Source: Alnus glutinosa (taxonomy: Eukaryota > Streptophyta > Magnoliopsida > Fagales > Betulaceae). From it: a DNA stretch of 64,000 bases. The notes beneath the pieces were generated by a model. It did not search any database. It was given only the letters and a program-made list of their open reading frames with translations, and was not told the DNA's origin. This document shows, one piece after another, positions 25,430 to 37,537 of this stretch. A program made the translations under genes and the position numbers. The stretch covers positions 49,683,654 through 49,747,653 of the forward strand of contig NC_084886.1 of NCBI RefSeq assembly GCF_958979055.1, read 5' to 3'. Position 1 is the stretch's first letter; the number at the start of each line of letters is the position of its first letter.

Positions 25430-28400
25430 ATTTGTATTTTTTTTTTTTGGCTTACCGCATGAAACTGTTAGCTTTTATACGACACGGAGCTAATTGCAAA
25501 TTAGTGCAACTGTAGGAGATTAACTTTCTAGGGTCTCACCACTTAATTTTCTAAAGCCACATGGTATATATTATTATGTTGTTATGATACTATTAGTAAA
25601 TATACAATGAAATTTCTTTAAAATCATTTATAAAGCTTAGGCTTCAGACTTTTCACATGTAGTATCACCAAATAAAAAGATGAATTAGTGCTCATAATCT
25701 ACCCGCTTAATGTTAGAATATATTGTGAAATTTAATATTATGGAATTTGATTTCAGCATTGATCTTAAATTGAGAAGTAATTCTTCTTTCTATTATGTGA
25801 CTAATTTTTGAGATCTCACATCCTAAAAGTGAAGTCATTTTTAAAATGATTAATTGTAAAATAACATCGTTATTCGTTATAAAACATTTTGTAGGTTTAT
25901 TCAATCAATCATACAAACATAGAAAAAGTTGGTTGATCAGTTGCAAAACCAACGGCCTTCGGCTTTTGGTTGGTCTCAGGTTAACTCAGGCCGACTATTC
26001 TAAATACAACGTGAAACCTACTCCGGTCGTTTTGGTAGTTTTGAGAATCTTGTTAGGTGAATAGTCAAATCATGTCGCTCTTTTTGTTTTTTATTTTTTT
26101 ATTATTATTATTTTCAAACCAATTTCTTTATCAGTCTATTAATTTAAAATGTGACCTTAAAATACGTAATAAATAAGCGTGAAAATCATATATTCTAAGG
26201 ACTGATATTTGACTAAACTAAAAAAATAAATAAATTATAGTTCTAAATAATGTTGCAATGCACGAAGCAACATGATCACTTAAATTAACTAATTGAGGGA
26301 CTTGATATTAACCAAGGAAATAAAAGTTATCAGCAAAATTACATAAATTGGAGTGTCACTTGCACCTATTATATATTGTATCAATTCGTTCATTTTTTAT
26401 TTTTATTTAAAAAAAATGAAAAAGAAAAAGAAAAAGCAGGCAATCAAGATGAATAAATATTAGAATTGGACGTGTGTTCAACAACCTCCAAGAGGTAGCA
26501 TGGGTTTGTTCTCTCTTGTTCTTTTTGGCCTATACAAAACCAGCATCAATAGCCCCAGATGTTCCTTTGTCTCTTGGCTCTCAGGCCCCAGGACTTTGGT
26601 AGATCCTACTTTATCATTTAAATTAACATGAAACCAAATCTTATATCTTTTATTATTACTTTTGGCAGAGTTACAATTGTGCACTTTTCTTTTTTTTAAG
26701 AACTCCATCAGATTAATCTATTAGCCTATGTTAAACCATGCTTTTCTTTATTTGTTTATTACTAATTGCCATACTGCCTTCCTTTCCCCCCCTCCCACAA
26801 AAAAAAAAAAAAAGAAGAGATAAAGCCAATCCTTAGAACAGATTGAAATAAGTCAAATAAATGATTCTGCCCATCAAACAACCAGAGACCACCAAAAAAA
26901 TCGGGTTAAAGTAGGCAAAATTTTAAAAACGGAATAAACTACAAACCAACGGGAGTCGGAAAAGAACATGATCGTCTCGAGACCTTTCAACTCTATCTAA
27001 ATTTTCAATGCACGCAAGACACACAGACACGAGACATGATCACAACTCTTGAAATATTCTTTGATCATATCTAAATCTTTGCTGAATAGTTAAATGTATT
27101 ATAATTTTTATTATATATCTCTTACAGATTAATATGCCAATTTGCATGTCATTTATTTACGTCAATCATGAACCATCACATCAGCTTGAATTCTAGGCCA
27201 AATAAAACCATGTGCTATAGTGTCCTGTTAGATTTCAAACGGCTTTGGATAAGTGTTTGTGAGCAGTTTAGAAGGTAAGAATCACGTCACACATGAATTG
27301 AAAGCTGAAAGCAACACCCGCACGTCTCATTAACCACTCATTGCTCATCTTCAATCTAAATTAATTCCTCCTCACATGCTTCCTCACTCTTCCATGTATT
27401 TGATTTGATTTTTTTTTTTTCTTTTATAAACTAATATTTGTTGAGTAATGTAACCTTTTATAAACTAACGTAACTGACTAACAGTTTACATGAATGTCAC
27501 GTGAGTCATGACATAATATAAATATAAAAGTTCATTAAGAAAGTTTGACAAATAAATTTGTCGTTTAGTAATCATCAACCGGCGTGATAGATGTCATTTG
27601 CTCAATTTGTACGGATTTTATAATAAATCCAGCATTTTATTGTCAACACTCATTTTATAATTTAAGGATTTAGTTTAGATGCAGTAAAAGATTTATATTT
27701 TAATTTACTTTTTTTTTTTTTTCTTTCTCAAAGAATACTTAAAACTTATTATGAACTCCTTAAAAACTACCATAGTGTTGGTTGGTGCTGTAATTTCTTT
27801 TTTTTACAGAGTCTAAGCCAAATAGATAATTAAAGTAACTATTTGTCTTAATTAATCAATCTTCGAGCTATTTTTCTTAATTTAAACAAGTCAAATGTGA
27901 CCCCATAACTCCATGATTACACATATTCATGTCTCCCACCACACTTGAATAGTCACTTCTCTTTGTGTCACATCCAACCTTAATCTTCGGTTTCTTCGCT
28001 TTTTGTGGTTAAGTCCCACCTTAAAATCTATCCCTAAAATATAAATGTAGAAACTTTGATGACATATTGATTGCCACTCACTATCATTTTTATTATAAAA
28101 TTAAGACTAATTTACTCTCAATATTTAATATTTTATAAAATGTTATTTCAATTTGTAAAAAATTATAGGTAAAAGCTATAATCTTCCAACATTTTTCTTG
28201 CATTTTTATGCTTAACTTTATTATAGTTTGAGTCCTGCTATTTATTAGACTGTCATATAATTGAAATGACATAATAATAAAAATTAAATTTTGATCTTTT
28301 TATTTATTTATTTTCAAATATTAATTTAATAATTAATTTCATTGCTACGTCATTAAATTATAAATTTTGCATTGGAGAATTAAGAGGAGAAAACACGTGG

Positions 28401-29246
28401 CCGATCGGTTCGTGTCGAGACCAGATTGGTTTAGAATTGAAGAGTGCAAATTAATTACTGAGTGTGACCTCTCACATATTCGGTGGGCCGAAAGTGGAAG
28501 GCAAAGCGGCACCTCTTTTCAACTTTCACATAAATCAAAATGTTTTTGAACTTTTTTCCTTCTGGGATATGATCTGTGGTCTTCAATCTTCAATCTTCAA
28601 TCTGTTGATGTTAATAGGCAACCCTTTGGTCCTCACTCATGCAGTCAAATCTCACGGATTTTGTTCTTGATCGGATTCCTTCATTAATTGTAAGGACCAA
28701 AACAATAATCTACCTTAGTTGGACGATTATTAGCCACTCGATTTTGACAACTGTTAGATTTAATATCAACCATGAAACAAATCTCTCATCCTAATCCGAC
28801 AAGAACCGGTTAAAGACCTAGAAAGTAGGTATATATGGTTATATTCGATTAACAAAAAGGAATTTAAGTAGAAAAGCTAAACTAAAATTGGTAGATCATA
28901 GATGTGTTCATAAAGAAGCAAGAGTGGAATGAGGAACAAATTCACGAATAAGAAGAAAGAGTATAGGGATAATTCTGAACTGGGAAATGATTCTCTTAGC
29001 AAACCAAGCACACAGCAAAAACAAAAACCACTGGCGGATCAGAAAAGCCATCGGCAAAAGCTGACAATGATCACTTGGGGAAGCACCGCCACTGCCAGTC
29101 CACTGATCACTTCTCTTATTACTCTTTAACTTTCGGCGGAGAAAAAGAGAACAAATTCTGTGGGTCCCTTCTTCCCATTGCCACGCCTGCAATTTGAACT
29201 ACTATTCCATGCTTTAACAAATACGAGATAGATGCTAGATTTTGTG
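25430..29246. other. AT-rich intergenic spacer (3.8 kb)
   Basis: No gene, RNA gene or bounded repeat could be supported. Short frames on both strands have no family resemblance. The region separates the OVATE/WAT1 pair from the EEP-EF-hand gene and contains many A/T runs. Confidence 0.4.
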
Positions 29247-29254
29247 TATAAAAG
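29247..29254 (+). promoter_or_regulatory. TATA box of the EEP / EF-hand gene
   Basis: A consensus TATAAAAG. Transcription would start near 29280, giving a leader of about 530 bases before the chosen start codon. A GT-rich site at 29354 (GCACAG|GTACG) may be the donor of a 5' UTR intron. Confidence 0.6.
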
Positions 29255-29811
29255 CCAGAAGGTCTGCGCGTTAGTTGAAAAGCAAAGCACAGAAAGAAAG
29301 AAAAGATTTGTGAATATGGTCAAAATAGCAAAGCGCAAAATGATGCGCACAGGTACGCTTTCTATATGTTTTCTTCATTCTTGAGCATCAAAAGACGCCA
29401 ACTGTACCCTATATATACACGAAGAAGCAGAGACCACGTAAGACGTAGGGACAACAAATCTGAGGTTGTACTTTCCCTAAGCCCACGAGGTAAACATCCC
29501 CAAAAATTGTTGTCTCACCAGCCATTCCCCATTGCCCATTTCTCTTCTCTGTCTAAAAATTCGTAGCGAAAGAGAAAAGAACATAAGAGAAAACGGCCAG
29601 CTCTGTTTCTGTTCCATCCGAAACCAGAAAATCATTATTTCCAGACCTAACCCATTGTTTTGTTTGATAGAGGAAGCAGGAAAGTCTGCAACTTTTTGGA
29701 TTTTTCTTCTTTGGTGGGGTGCGTTTGTTTGAAGCCGGTTGTTTGTGGATTCTATCTATGTGCGTATATATTGGTGAGGGAGGGATGAGAAAGGAGAGGA
29801 GGGTTAATAAG

Positions 29812-32800
29812 ATGAAGGGAAGGATATCAAGGATTGGGCGCTATGCAATAGCATCTTCTGTAAGGGACCACCATCAACAGCCTTGCATTACTTGCACCAC
29901 GTTCAACATCCTTGCTCCAATCTACAAGCGCCTCAACCATGAGGTACCCTTTTGCCATTTTCATGCGTGGAGTGGGTTTTCTCTGTTTGATTTTATTTTC
30001 AATCACTTTCCTGGGTAGTAGCAGTTTCGGTCTGAATGTTTGTTTCTATGATTTATTTGATTTGGATTTTTTTCTTCTTCTTTTTGGTGGGGGGTGGAAG
30101 CAGGATCCGAGTTGCCGTGAAAGTGATAATAGAACGTATTGGCTGGCCAGGAATCATAGCATATTGGATTGGTTGTTGTATGAGAGATCTTCCATCATTT
30201 GCCTTCAGGTTTGCATTTGCTTAACACCCACTTCTATTTTTTTTTAATTAATTTTCTGAGTGTTGGATTTAAATGGATTTGGATGAAAGAATGTACACGG
30301 TTCTTAATTTAATGGCATTTGCTAGTTTGGTGGATTATATATATATGATAAATCTCTCTTTTGGTGGGTGGGTTTGTACAGGAGTTGTGGGTTGGAAATG
30401 AAGAGCTTGTTAATTTGTATGAGAAGAGATTTGGCGATGCCGGATATGTTACTTTTAAGCTTGGACGGACCAACAACCGTGGCGATGGTATGCTCTTTAA
30501 TTCCGAATTTGGATTTATCTAGGTGCTAGCGGGTCTTGGTTTAATTTGTTTTCCCACACAAACAAATTATTGAAAGATTCCCTGTATAGATTTATGAGCT
30601 ATTTAGATTGTAGAAAACCAATAGAAATTGAACTTGATCAGGCTTGGTTTGGATGTAAAAGTTTCAAATATGATATTTCTACAAACATTTTGAAATTTCC
30701 GTTTAGATTCCGTGACTCATCATCAATGCCTAATGGTTTGGTTTGGTGGATTTGGGAAGAGATGGACGGAAACATGCGACTTTACAGAAGTGGGGATAAA
30801 GAGGAAATGAATTAGCACGGTCAATTTAAGGGGAAAAACCGTTTTGTTATGGAGAGATCTATTAGCAGGAAAATGCACTACCTATTTCTATTGACGTTGA
30901 CAACTTTTTGCAGCTTGCTTTCTAAAACTTTTGATAATTTGTCAGCATAAATGAAGAAACCGGGGTTAAAAATAACGACTTTGTAAGGGGAAGAGAGGAA
31001 GAGTTCCCCCAACCATACAGCTTCCTCATGGCTTTTTCTAATCTTTACTTATTCTATGTGATTGACTTCAGTACCCTGTACGAGTATCTCTCTAATGTCA
31101 GCTATAAGTTAAAATTGCTAAAGAGAGGGAGAGGGTAACACTAAGCATTTGTTATATAAAATCTAACTGGTAAACAGACCACCTAATGTTCTAACTTGGG
31201 GTATGTGATATGCTGTTTCTTCCTCCTTTTTACCTGAGTTTTATGCATTCATGCCAACTTAAAGGTGTTTTGATTGGAGTACTGTACAGGTCTGCTGACT
31301 GCAGTGCATAAAGACTATTTTAAAGTACTTAACCATCGAGAGTTGCATTTCAATGATTGTGGAGACCGTGTGGCTCAGTTGTTACATGTTGAACTAAATC
31401 CCCCATTCTCACAATGCCGAAACAATGATGTCCGGCAGGAAATTCTCATCGTGAATACCCACTTGTTATTTCCTCATGATTCAAGTCTCTGTCTCGTACG
31501 ATTGCAGCAGGTAAGTTCATTTTCATTTTCATAATCTCCAGTGCTAGGATTTCATTTTAGTTATTATCCATGATGTCTCACCTTGACCAAATCTTATACA
31601 CCCCTCGTTATAGGTCTACAAAATCCTACAATACGTGGAATCGTATCAGAAAGAGAACAAGCTTAATCCGATGCCCGTCATGCTCTGTGGGTGAGTTTAC
31701 AGTTACCTTCCTTTTGGACAGGTTTTTATTACTCTGTTGTTTCCATTTGTCCAACCATACTCAAAGGTGAGTATCATCTTGCAATTCTCGCTTTCTGTAG
31801 TGACTGGAACGGAAGCAAACGTGGACATGTTTACAAGTTCCTTCGATCCCAAGGATTTGTGTCATCATATGATACTGCTCATCAGTACACTGATGCGGAT
31901 GCACACAAGGTCAATCTTTAATTCACACCTAGAATTTTGTTTCCTTATGCCAGAAGATCTGGTCAGTGCTTGTCTTTGTTTTTTACACTCATCATCTCTT
32001 TCATATTTGAGTGCAGTGGGTTAGCCACCGAAATCATCGGGGGAACATATGTGGGGTTGATTTCATATGGCTTCTTAATCCTGATAGATATCGGAAACTA
32101 CTAAAAACAAGTTGGAGCGAAGTAGTATTTGGCATGTTCAAGGTCAGCTATTTCATTTTTCAACCTTGGACTTAAGTTATGTATTGTTGTAACACTTTCT
32201 CGGATCTGTCCTGCATTCTGTCTGACGTTAGAACTTCCAATTTTCAGGATCTACTACGGAGAGCATCACTGACAGAAAATGATGCATTTGCCTTTCTGAA
32301 GGCAGACAACCATGGTGATTACATTACCTACTCAGGTTTCTGTGAAGCACTTAGACAGGTATGGACCATGGATCGTGATTAACTTTACATTTTTTTTTTT
32401 TTATTATTATTATTTTCTGGTTTCTGAGCAGGATGGACATTTGTTTCAGAGAGTAAATTTCTCTACCACTGTTTTGTCATTTTCTGCAGCTTAATTTAAT
32501 TGGCCATTGCAATGGACTTAGTGTTGAAGAGACGAAGGAATTGTGGTTTCAAGCAGACATAGATGGAAATGGTGTTGTTGATTATTCAGAGTTTCAGGTA
32601 AATTATATTCAGTGGAAGTTTGTCTTCGCTCTTATCTATATGTAGCTTCAGGGCATTCAAACAATGTAATTCATGCCTTTGGTGGTAAAATTTGTTGTTG
32701 GTTCAGCACCGGCAGCACTGTGGGGTTTTAAACTTTACATGTGAACAAGAAAATTTTACTTGCTTGTCATTACTGTTCATGTAGTTGGCAGATAGTTCGG

Positions 32801-33213
32801 TTCTTATGGTATTACTATATGTAAAAATAGATATATAGCTGTTGTCAAGTCATGTCTCCTGTCATTATATGGTTTCACGTACATAGTCACTTACACAGAT
32901 CACAAACTCATCAGACATTTTTATTTTTTCCTTATGCCAAATTTATGATGTTGATATTGCAAATATGGCACAGCAGCAGCGAATTTGGAACCCTACAGGG
33001 TCAGAGCAAAGAGATGAAAATAGCAATGAGCGAGGTGGTGGTTCAAAGGGTATTCAGGAGCAAACCATTGGTTTTAGTGTAAAAAATGCTGTTTTCTTCC
33101 CTCCTGAAGTGGAGAAAGGAAGGTGGCCTGAAGACTTTTCTCTCTCCGATCATGCACGACTTACTGTGGTCTTCTCGCCCATAAGAATGCCATGCTCTCA
33201 GTCGACGTCCTGA
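29812..33213 (+). CDS. Endonuclease/exonuclease/phosphatase-fold protein with C-terminal EF-hand
   Basis: Ten exons: 29812-29943, 30104-30208, 30382-30487, 31290-31510, 31614-31690, 31801-31909, 32017-32142, 32248-32358, 32490-32597, 32974-33213; frames join to 444 residues. The DNase I-like fold motifs are all present: TFNILAPIY (30-38), CLQEL with the metal Glu (77-81), NTHLLFPH, GDWNG (214-218) and SDHARL (423-428). A canonical EF-hand loop DIDGNGVVDYSE sits at 352-363; an earlier half-site (KADNHGDYITYS) is degenerate. It closely matches a remembered Arabidopsis calcium-binding EEP family protein (At5g54130). The CCR4/nocturnin-like fold suggests nuclease or phosphatase activity tuned by calcium, but the substrate is unknown. 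The Met of MKGRISRIGRYA was chosen by that comparison; Mets at 29785 and 29758 are in frame. The last acceptor is ambiguous by 3-6 bases (CAGCAGCAG). Confidence 0.9.
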
Positions 33214-36200
33214 CCTAGGCGCTAGAACTTAGATAATAAGACTCCAGAAAGAATCCAAAAGAGGATGGGGAAAGGTTTGGGGCTATGGATAGGTGGGTCC
33301 TGAAATGGATGCAAAAACAACCATTGGAGGTCCTTGGCAGAGAGATCTTTTACTTTTTATTTGATGGAGCCATGATAGATGATTCCTGCACCTTTATTGG
33401 TCGGACACATTAAACACATTAAGTCTCTTACACTCTTCAAGTGGGAAACGCCAGCACCAGTAGACTCTCAAGCACGAGTTGCTGACGTATCACATTCATG
33501 TACTTCGAGGACCCTTAGCTTTGCAGTTGATAAAATGGGACCAGCATCCTGCATTGCTCTGTTCCATTCTGCCTTTCAACTGTATTTTCCCCTTAATTGG
33601 GGAAAAGAAAAAGGAAAGAAACTAAGATAAGCGAGAGAAGGTTAAGACTGGTATACTTGTGGATATGTAGTCTGGTAGCGCTTACCTTTTTGTAGCATGG
33701 TGAGAAACCTTTTGCAGCTTCTTGTATTTTTTGTACTGCATTCAAGAAAAGTATACAGAATTATCTTGTAACAGATTCCAGTATGCCACAACAGATATGA
33801 TATACTGAATAGAAGAGTTACAAATGGAACTTGTACATTGTATGTCAAGATAGTGTTTAAACCTAGATTCTGATATGATGCGTGTCTGGAACAATTTATT
33901 TTTGAAGTTGGGGAATGATATATTTTGCCAAGTATGAGAAAACCCATTAAAAGCAGATACTGTTAGTTGAAATCTCCATAAATAACCCAAGAGTTGTTTC
34001 TAGAATCTACACTATGTAAGACATTAGAAAGAAAACAAATCCATATTAGTCAGAACTCCATGGCTTAATAAAGTTTGGATTCTGACCATGTTGCTTTCAG
34101 TGCCAAAAGGTAAACCAACAACTGTAAGTTTTTTTGGATTTTGAACTCTTTCTTATCAGTGAAGTAAAGTGTTTATGCCAATGATTTTGGTCATTAGGGA
34201 GGTGTAGGATTTCAGCCTGATGTGAGTTGCTCAAGTATGTTGAAAGAAACCATCACTGTAGAAGGAAATAGCAGTAACATGCTTGTGATTATGCTAAACA
34301 ACTCAATTTTACAAAAGCTAATACAGGAAAGTTCCCTTCTTCTTTTTTTTCTTTTTTTTTTTTTTTTAATTTTTTCTTTTTATTTTATGAATTAAAACTC
34401 AAAAAGACAAGTGGAATCCATCACACTATTATAATAATAGGGCTTGTTTAAAGTAACAAAAGTTCAAATAGTTTTTTGTCCGTCAACCTAGGTGAGAAAA
34501 TAATAATCAACTTGATAAATATCCATACTGCATAAGTGACACTCTAATGACCCACAGCATCATCACCCTTTTCAAGGGTATGATGGAAGTAAAATTCTCT
34601 TTAGAGATTTGAAAGTGGGTGATGACAAATTATCATGACATCATCCCTGCTCTTATGCTAGCTAGTTGCTATGGCTGGACTCACATTATTGTGGCGAAGG
34701 AGGAGATGATGACGATGAAAAAAAAAAAAAAAAAACCCACTTAAGTGAATACTCATTGGCTCGATGATATGAGATTCTGAGGGAACCATTAATTTATGAC
34801 TAAGGAAGCAAATTTAACACTTTTTATAGGATGGGGTCTCCTAGCGGTTTATCTCTTTGTTTCTCTTCCAAGTATATATTAAAGAGTACCAAAGTAGAAA
34901 AAAGCTGAAAAAATTGTGGGAAATGACTCCCCTGTGATTCAACGGATAGTCCTCTAATTGGTGCTTTAGATAGACAGAAGTGGTCCTCCTGTACCTCTAT
35001 ATACAATGAAAGAGATTCTTAAGCCATGGTATCAAATACAATGACTTGGTTTTTCCACACCACTTTCTTTGTGTTCACACTAATAGAAAAGATAGAAAAC
35101 GATGTTTACCAATGGGGGGGGAGCAGAGCAACAGTACCAACAAAGTGTTCAGAAGGGAATATGGGGGAAGAGAAGGTCCAAAGATGGAACACAAACATGA
35201 AAACATGAATGTTTGAAACCGACGTGGAAAAAGTTTATCAAAACTTGCTAAACAAGTTATTAATTGCTGCTGAAGGATTGTTTTAGTTGTTGGGTATGTA
35301 TATTTTTGTAACATACCAAAAGGAGGGGTGCTACACATGCACCCCTCATCCACCTTTTATCTTCCATTTATCATAAAAAAAAAATTGATTTTAAGCAAAA
35401 AGGTGTCTCTAATGTCACATCAGAGACACTTTTTTACTTAAAATCAATTTTTTTAAGCAAAAGAGGTGGACAAAGAGAGGATGAAAGGAGGATTTTTAGC
35501 ATTTCCCTACCAAAATTGATACTTCTTGTTGCTTCTGAAAGGACCAAACCCCCTTTTTTTTTTTTTTTTTTTTTAAGTAATAAAAGTTTTACTACAAAAA
35601 AGCGTAATGCGTACCTAAGTACACAAGAAATATACATAGAAATAACCAAAGCAGCCTACAACAAGAAAGAAAACTCACCGATCCTCAAAACCTAGAACTT
35701 TCGGAATACTCCAACTCTACACTATGTGCACCTTGCCTTTTCTAAGCTGGGAGGAGGCGCTAGAATCACTGTAGTTTATGGAACTGACTAGATTCAAAGC
35801 ACTTTGTACATCAAAGGTAATGTAGAAATGATTTTTATTTTTATTTTTTTCCGTGAAAGTAAAAAAAAAGTGGGTACAAATATTGTGAAAATTATATCCA
35901 CATCAACTTTATTGTACAAAGTGTGTACAATTGTTGTGGAGGAAACATTATTCATTGTCATTTGACCACCGCCAACGGGACAACGATCATCTTAATTTTA
36001 TGGTTTAGATTTAAAAAATTTAAATGACAATATATATATATATATATATATATATTATTAGATATATAAAAGTGAATTGTAAAATAAATTTTATAAACTT
36101 CACTTGAAATAGAAAAAGATAAAGATTATGATGTCGTTTTGATGACCGTCATTATTGTGTATGACTCTCTATCACCATAATTCTCATAGTTATTCTCATT

Positions 36201-37011
36201 TCTCAACCCTTTCTAAAAGACAAAAAGGGAGTAGCATAATATAAATGATTATTCATATTCTCAACCTTTACCACATAATTTATTGTCACAACTGGGAGTT
36301 GGTAATTTATAAAGTAAATACTCTTTTAAAATATATTTGGATGGGTCAAAAGAAGGGGCTTTAAGATTTTAAAATTGGATTCAGGTTTGAAACAACGTGA
36401 AAATCATATATAAGAATAATATAAAAAGTTAAATGGATAAAAAAATTATTTGTTTAGAAAATTTTATTTATTTTGAGACAAAATTCAAAAAATAAAATAA
36501 AAATGAGAACGTACATAATCGATTATAAGATTGAGGAAATCCACCATCATGAAATATAAACATAATAACCATGATAAGAAAAAAGAAAAAAGAAAAAAGA
36601 AAAAAGAAAAAAGAAAAATGAAAAATGAAAAATGAAAAATGAAAAATGAAAAAAGAAAAAAGAAAAAAGAAAAAAGAAAAAAGAGGCGCGCGCGGAAATT
36701 GGAAGTGAGGTACTGAGGTTCCTGGCATTTTCTCTTTTTTTGAAAAAGCCCCTACGCGTTCGAATGAGAACGAGCGGACCCCACTTCCCCTGCCTCATGC
36801 CAAATATTACGTGTCGACACTTCATTGGCTGGACAGCATAACCCCAATTCAGCCTTCCTTTTGGACGTTTCCTCCATTTCCCCATTCTACCCCTAACACT
36901 CCCTACGCATACTCCGTACTCTACAACTAAGGCAGTACCGTAATTATAACAGAAAAACGAGGCTAAACACCCCCACGCGGTATATACGAACATTTGAAAC
37001 GCGGTTTTTAG
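33214..37011. other. Intergenic: 3' side of EEP gene, spacer and distal NAC promoter
   Basis: No further gene supported. It contains a foldback element near 35.4 kb, a TA microsatellite (36032-36055), and an A-rich AAAAAG/AAAATG simple repeat (about 36570-36685). Long frames across the last are translation artefacts. Confidence 0.45.
35326..35507. mobile_element. Foldback MITE-like element
   Basis: Nearly the whole segment pairs with itself. The inner arms (35376-35410 and 35422-35454) carry TTGATTTTAAGCAAAAAGG against its complement with an 11-base loop. The outer ends (GTGCTACACATGCACC and GGATTTTTAGCAT) pair imperfectly. There is no coding capacity. Confidence 0.6.
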
Positions 37012-37020
37012 TATAAAAAA
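37012..37020 (+). promoter_or_regulatory. TATA box of NAC gene A
   Basis: TATAAAAAA, 270 bases before the start codon. The leader that follows contains two CT microsatellites (37053-37084 and 37222-37245), a frequent feature of plant 5' leaders. Confidence 0.55.
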
Positions 37021-37050
37021 ACACATAAGCCAGAGCCACGAAGTCACTCT

Positions 37051-37052
<2 letters not shown>

Positions 37053-37087
<35 letters not shown>

Positions 37088-37245
37088 CACTTTCTCTGTT
37101 TTTTCTTTCTTTCTTTGTATGCTTGACACCAAAAACCCAACATCGAATATCAAGAATCTCCTTTGATTTCTGATACCTTCTTTGCTTTTATTTTTCTTTT
37201 CTTTATAGGGTTTTATCGAAAGCTCTCTCTCTCTCTCTCTCTCTT
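37053..37245. repeat. (TC)n microsatellites in the 5' leader of NAC gene A
   Basis: Two CT runs of about 16 and 12 units within the presumed 5' UTR. Confidence 0.8.
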
Positions 37246-37284
37246 GCTATTAGACTCTGTCTGTGTGTGTGTATGTGTGGGTGG

Positions 37285-37498
37285 ATGGCTGTGCAGCCTA
37301 TGTTGTCGTTGGGTTCTCTGCCGCTGGGGTTCAGATTCCGGCCGAAGGACGAGGAGTTGATCAACTACTACCTGAGGTCGAAGATCAACGGGAATGAAAG
37401 GGACGTTTCGGTTATTCGTGAAATTGATGTTTGCAAATGCGAGCCCTGGGATTTGCCTGGTGCGATTCTTGTTCTTTGTTGTTATGATCGAATACCCA

Positions 37499-37537
<39 letters not shown>

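Noticed and set aside
26478-26708. 76-residue minus-strand frame ending RTRENKPMLPLGGC, briefly considered as a small signalling peptide
   Set aside because: It does not fit the CLE or other known peptide motifs and has no signal peptide.
36547-37143. 198-residue minus-strand frame with (RE)n and poly-Phe stretches
   Set aside because: It lies over CT microsatellites and an AAAAAG simple repeat in the NAC gene A promoter and leader.
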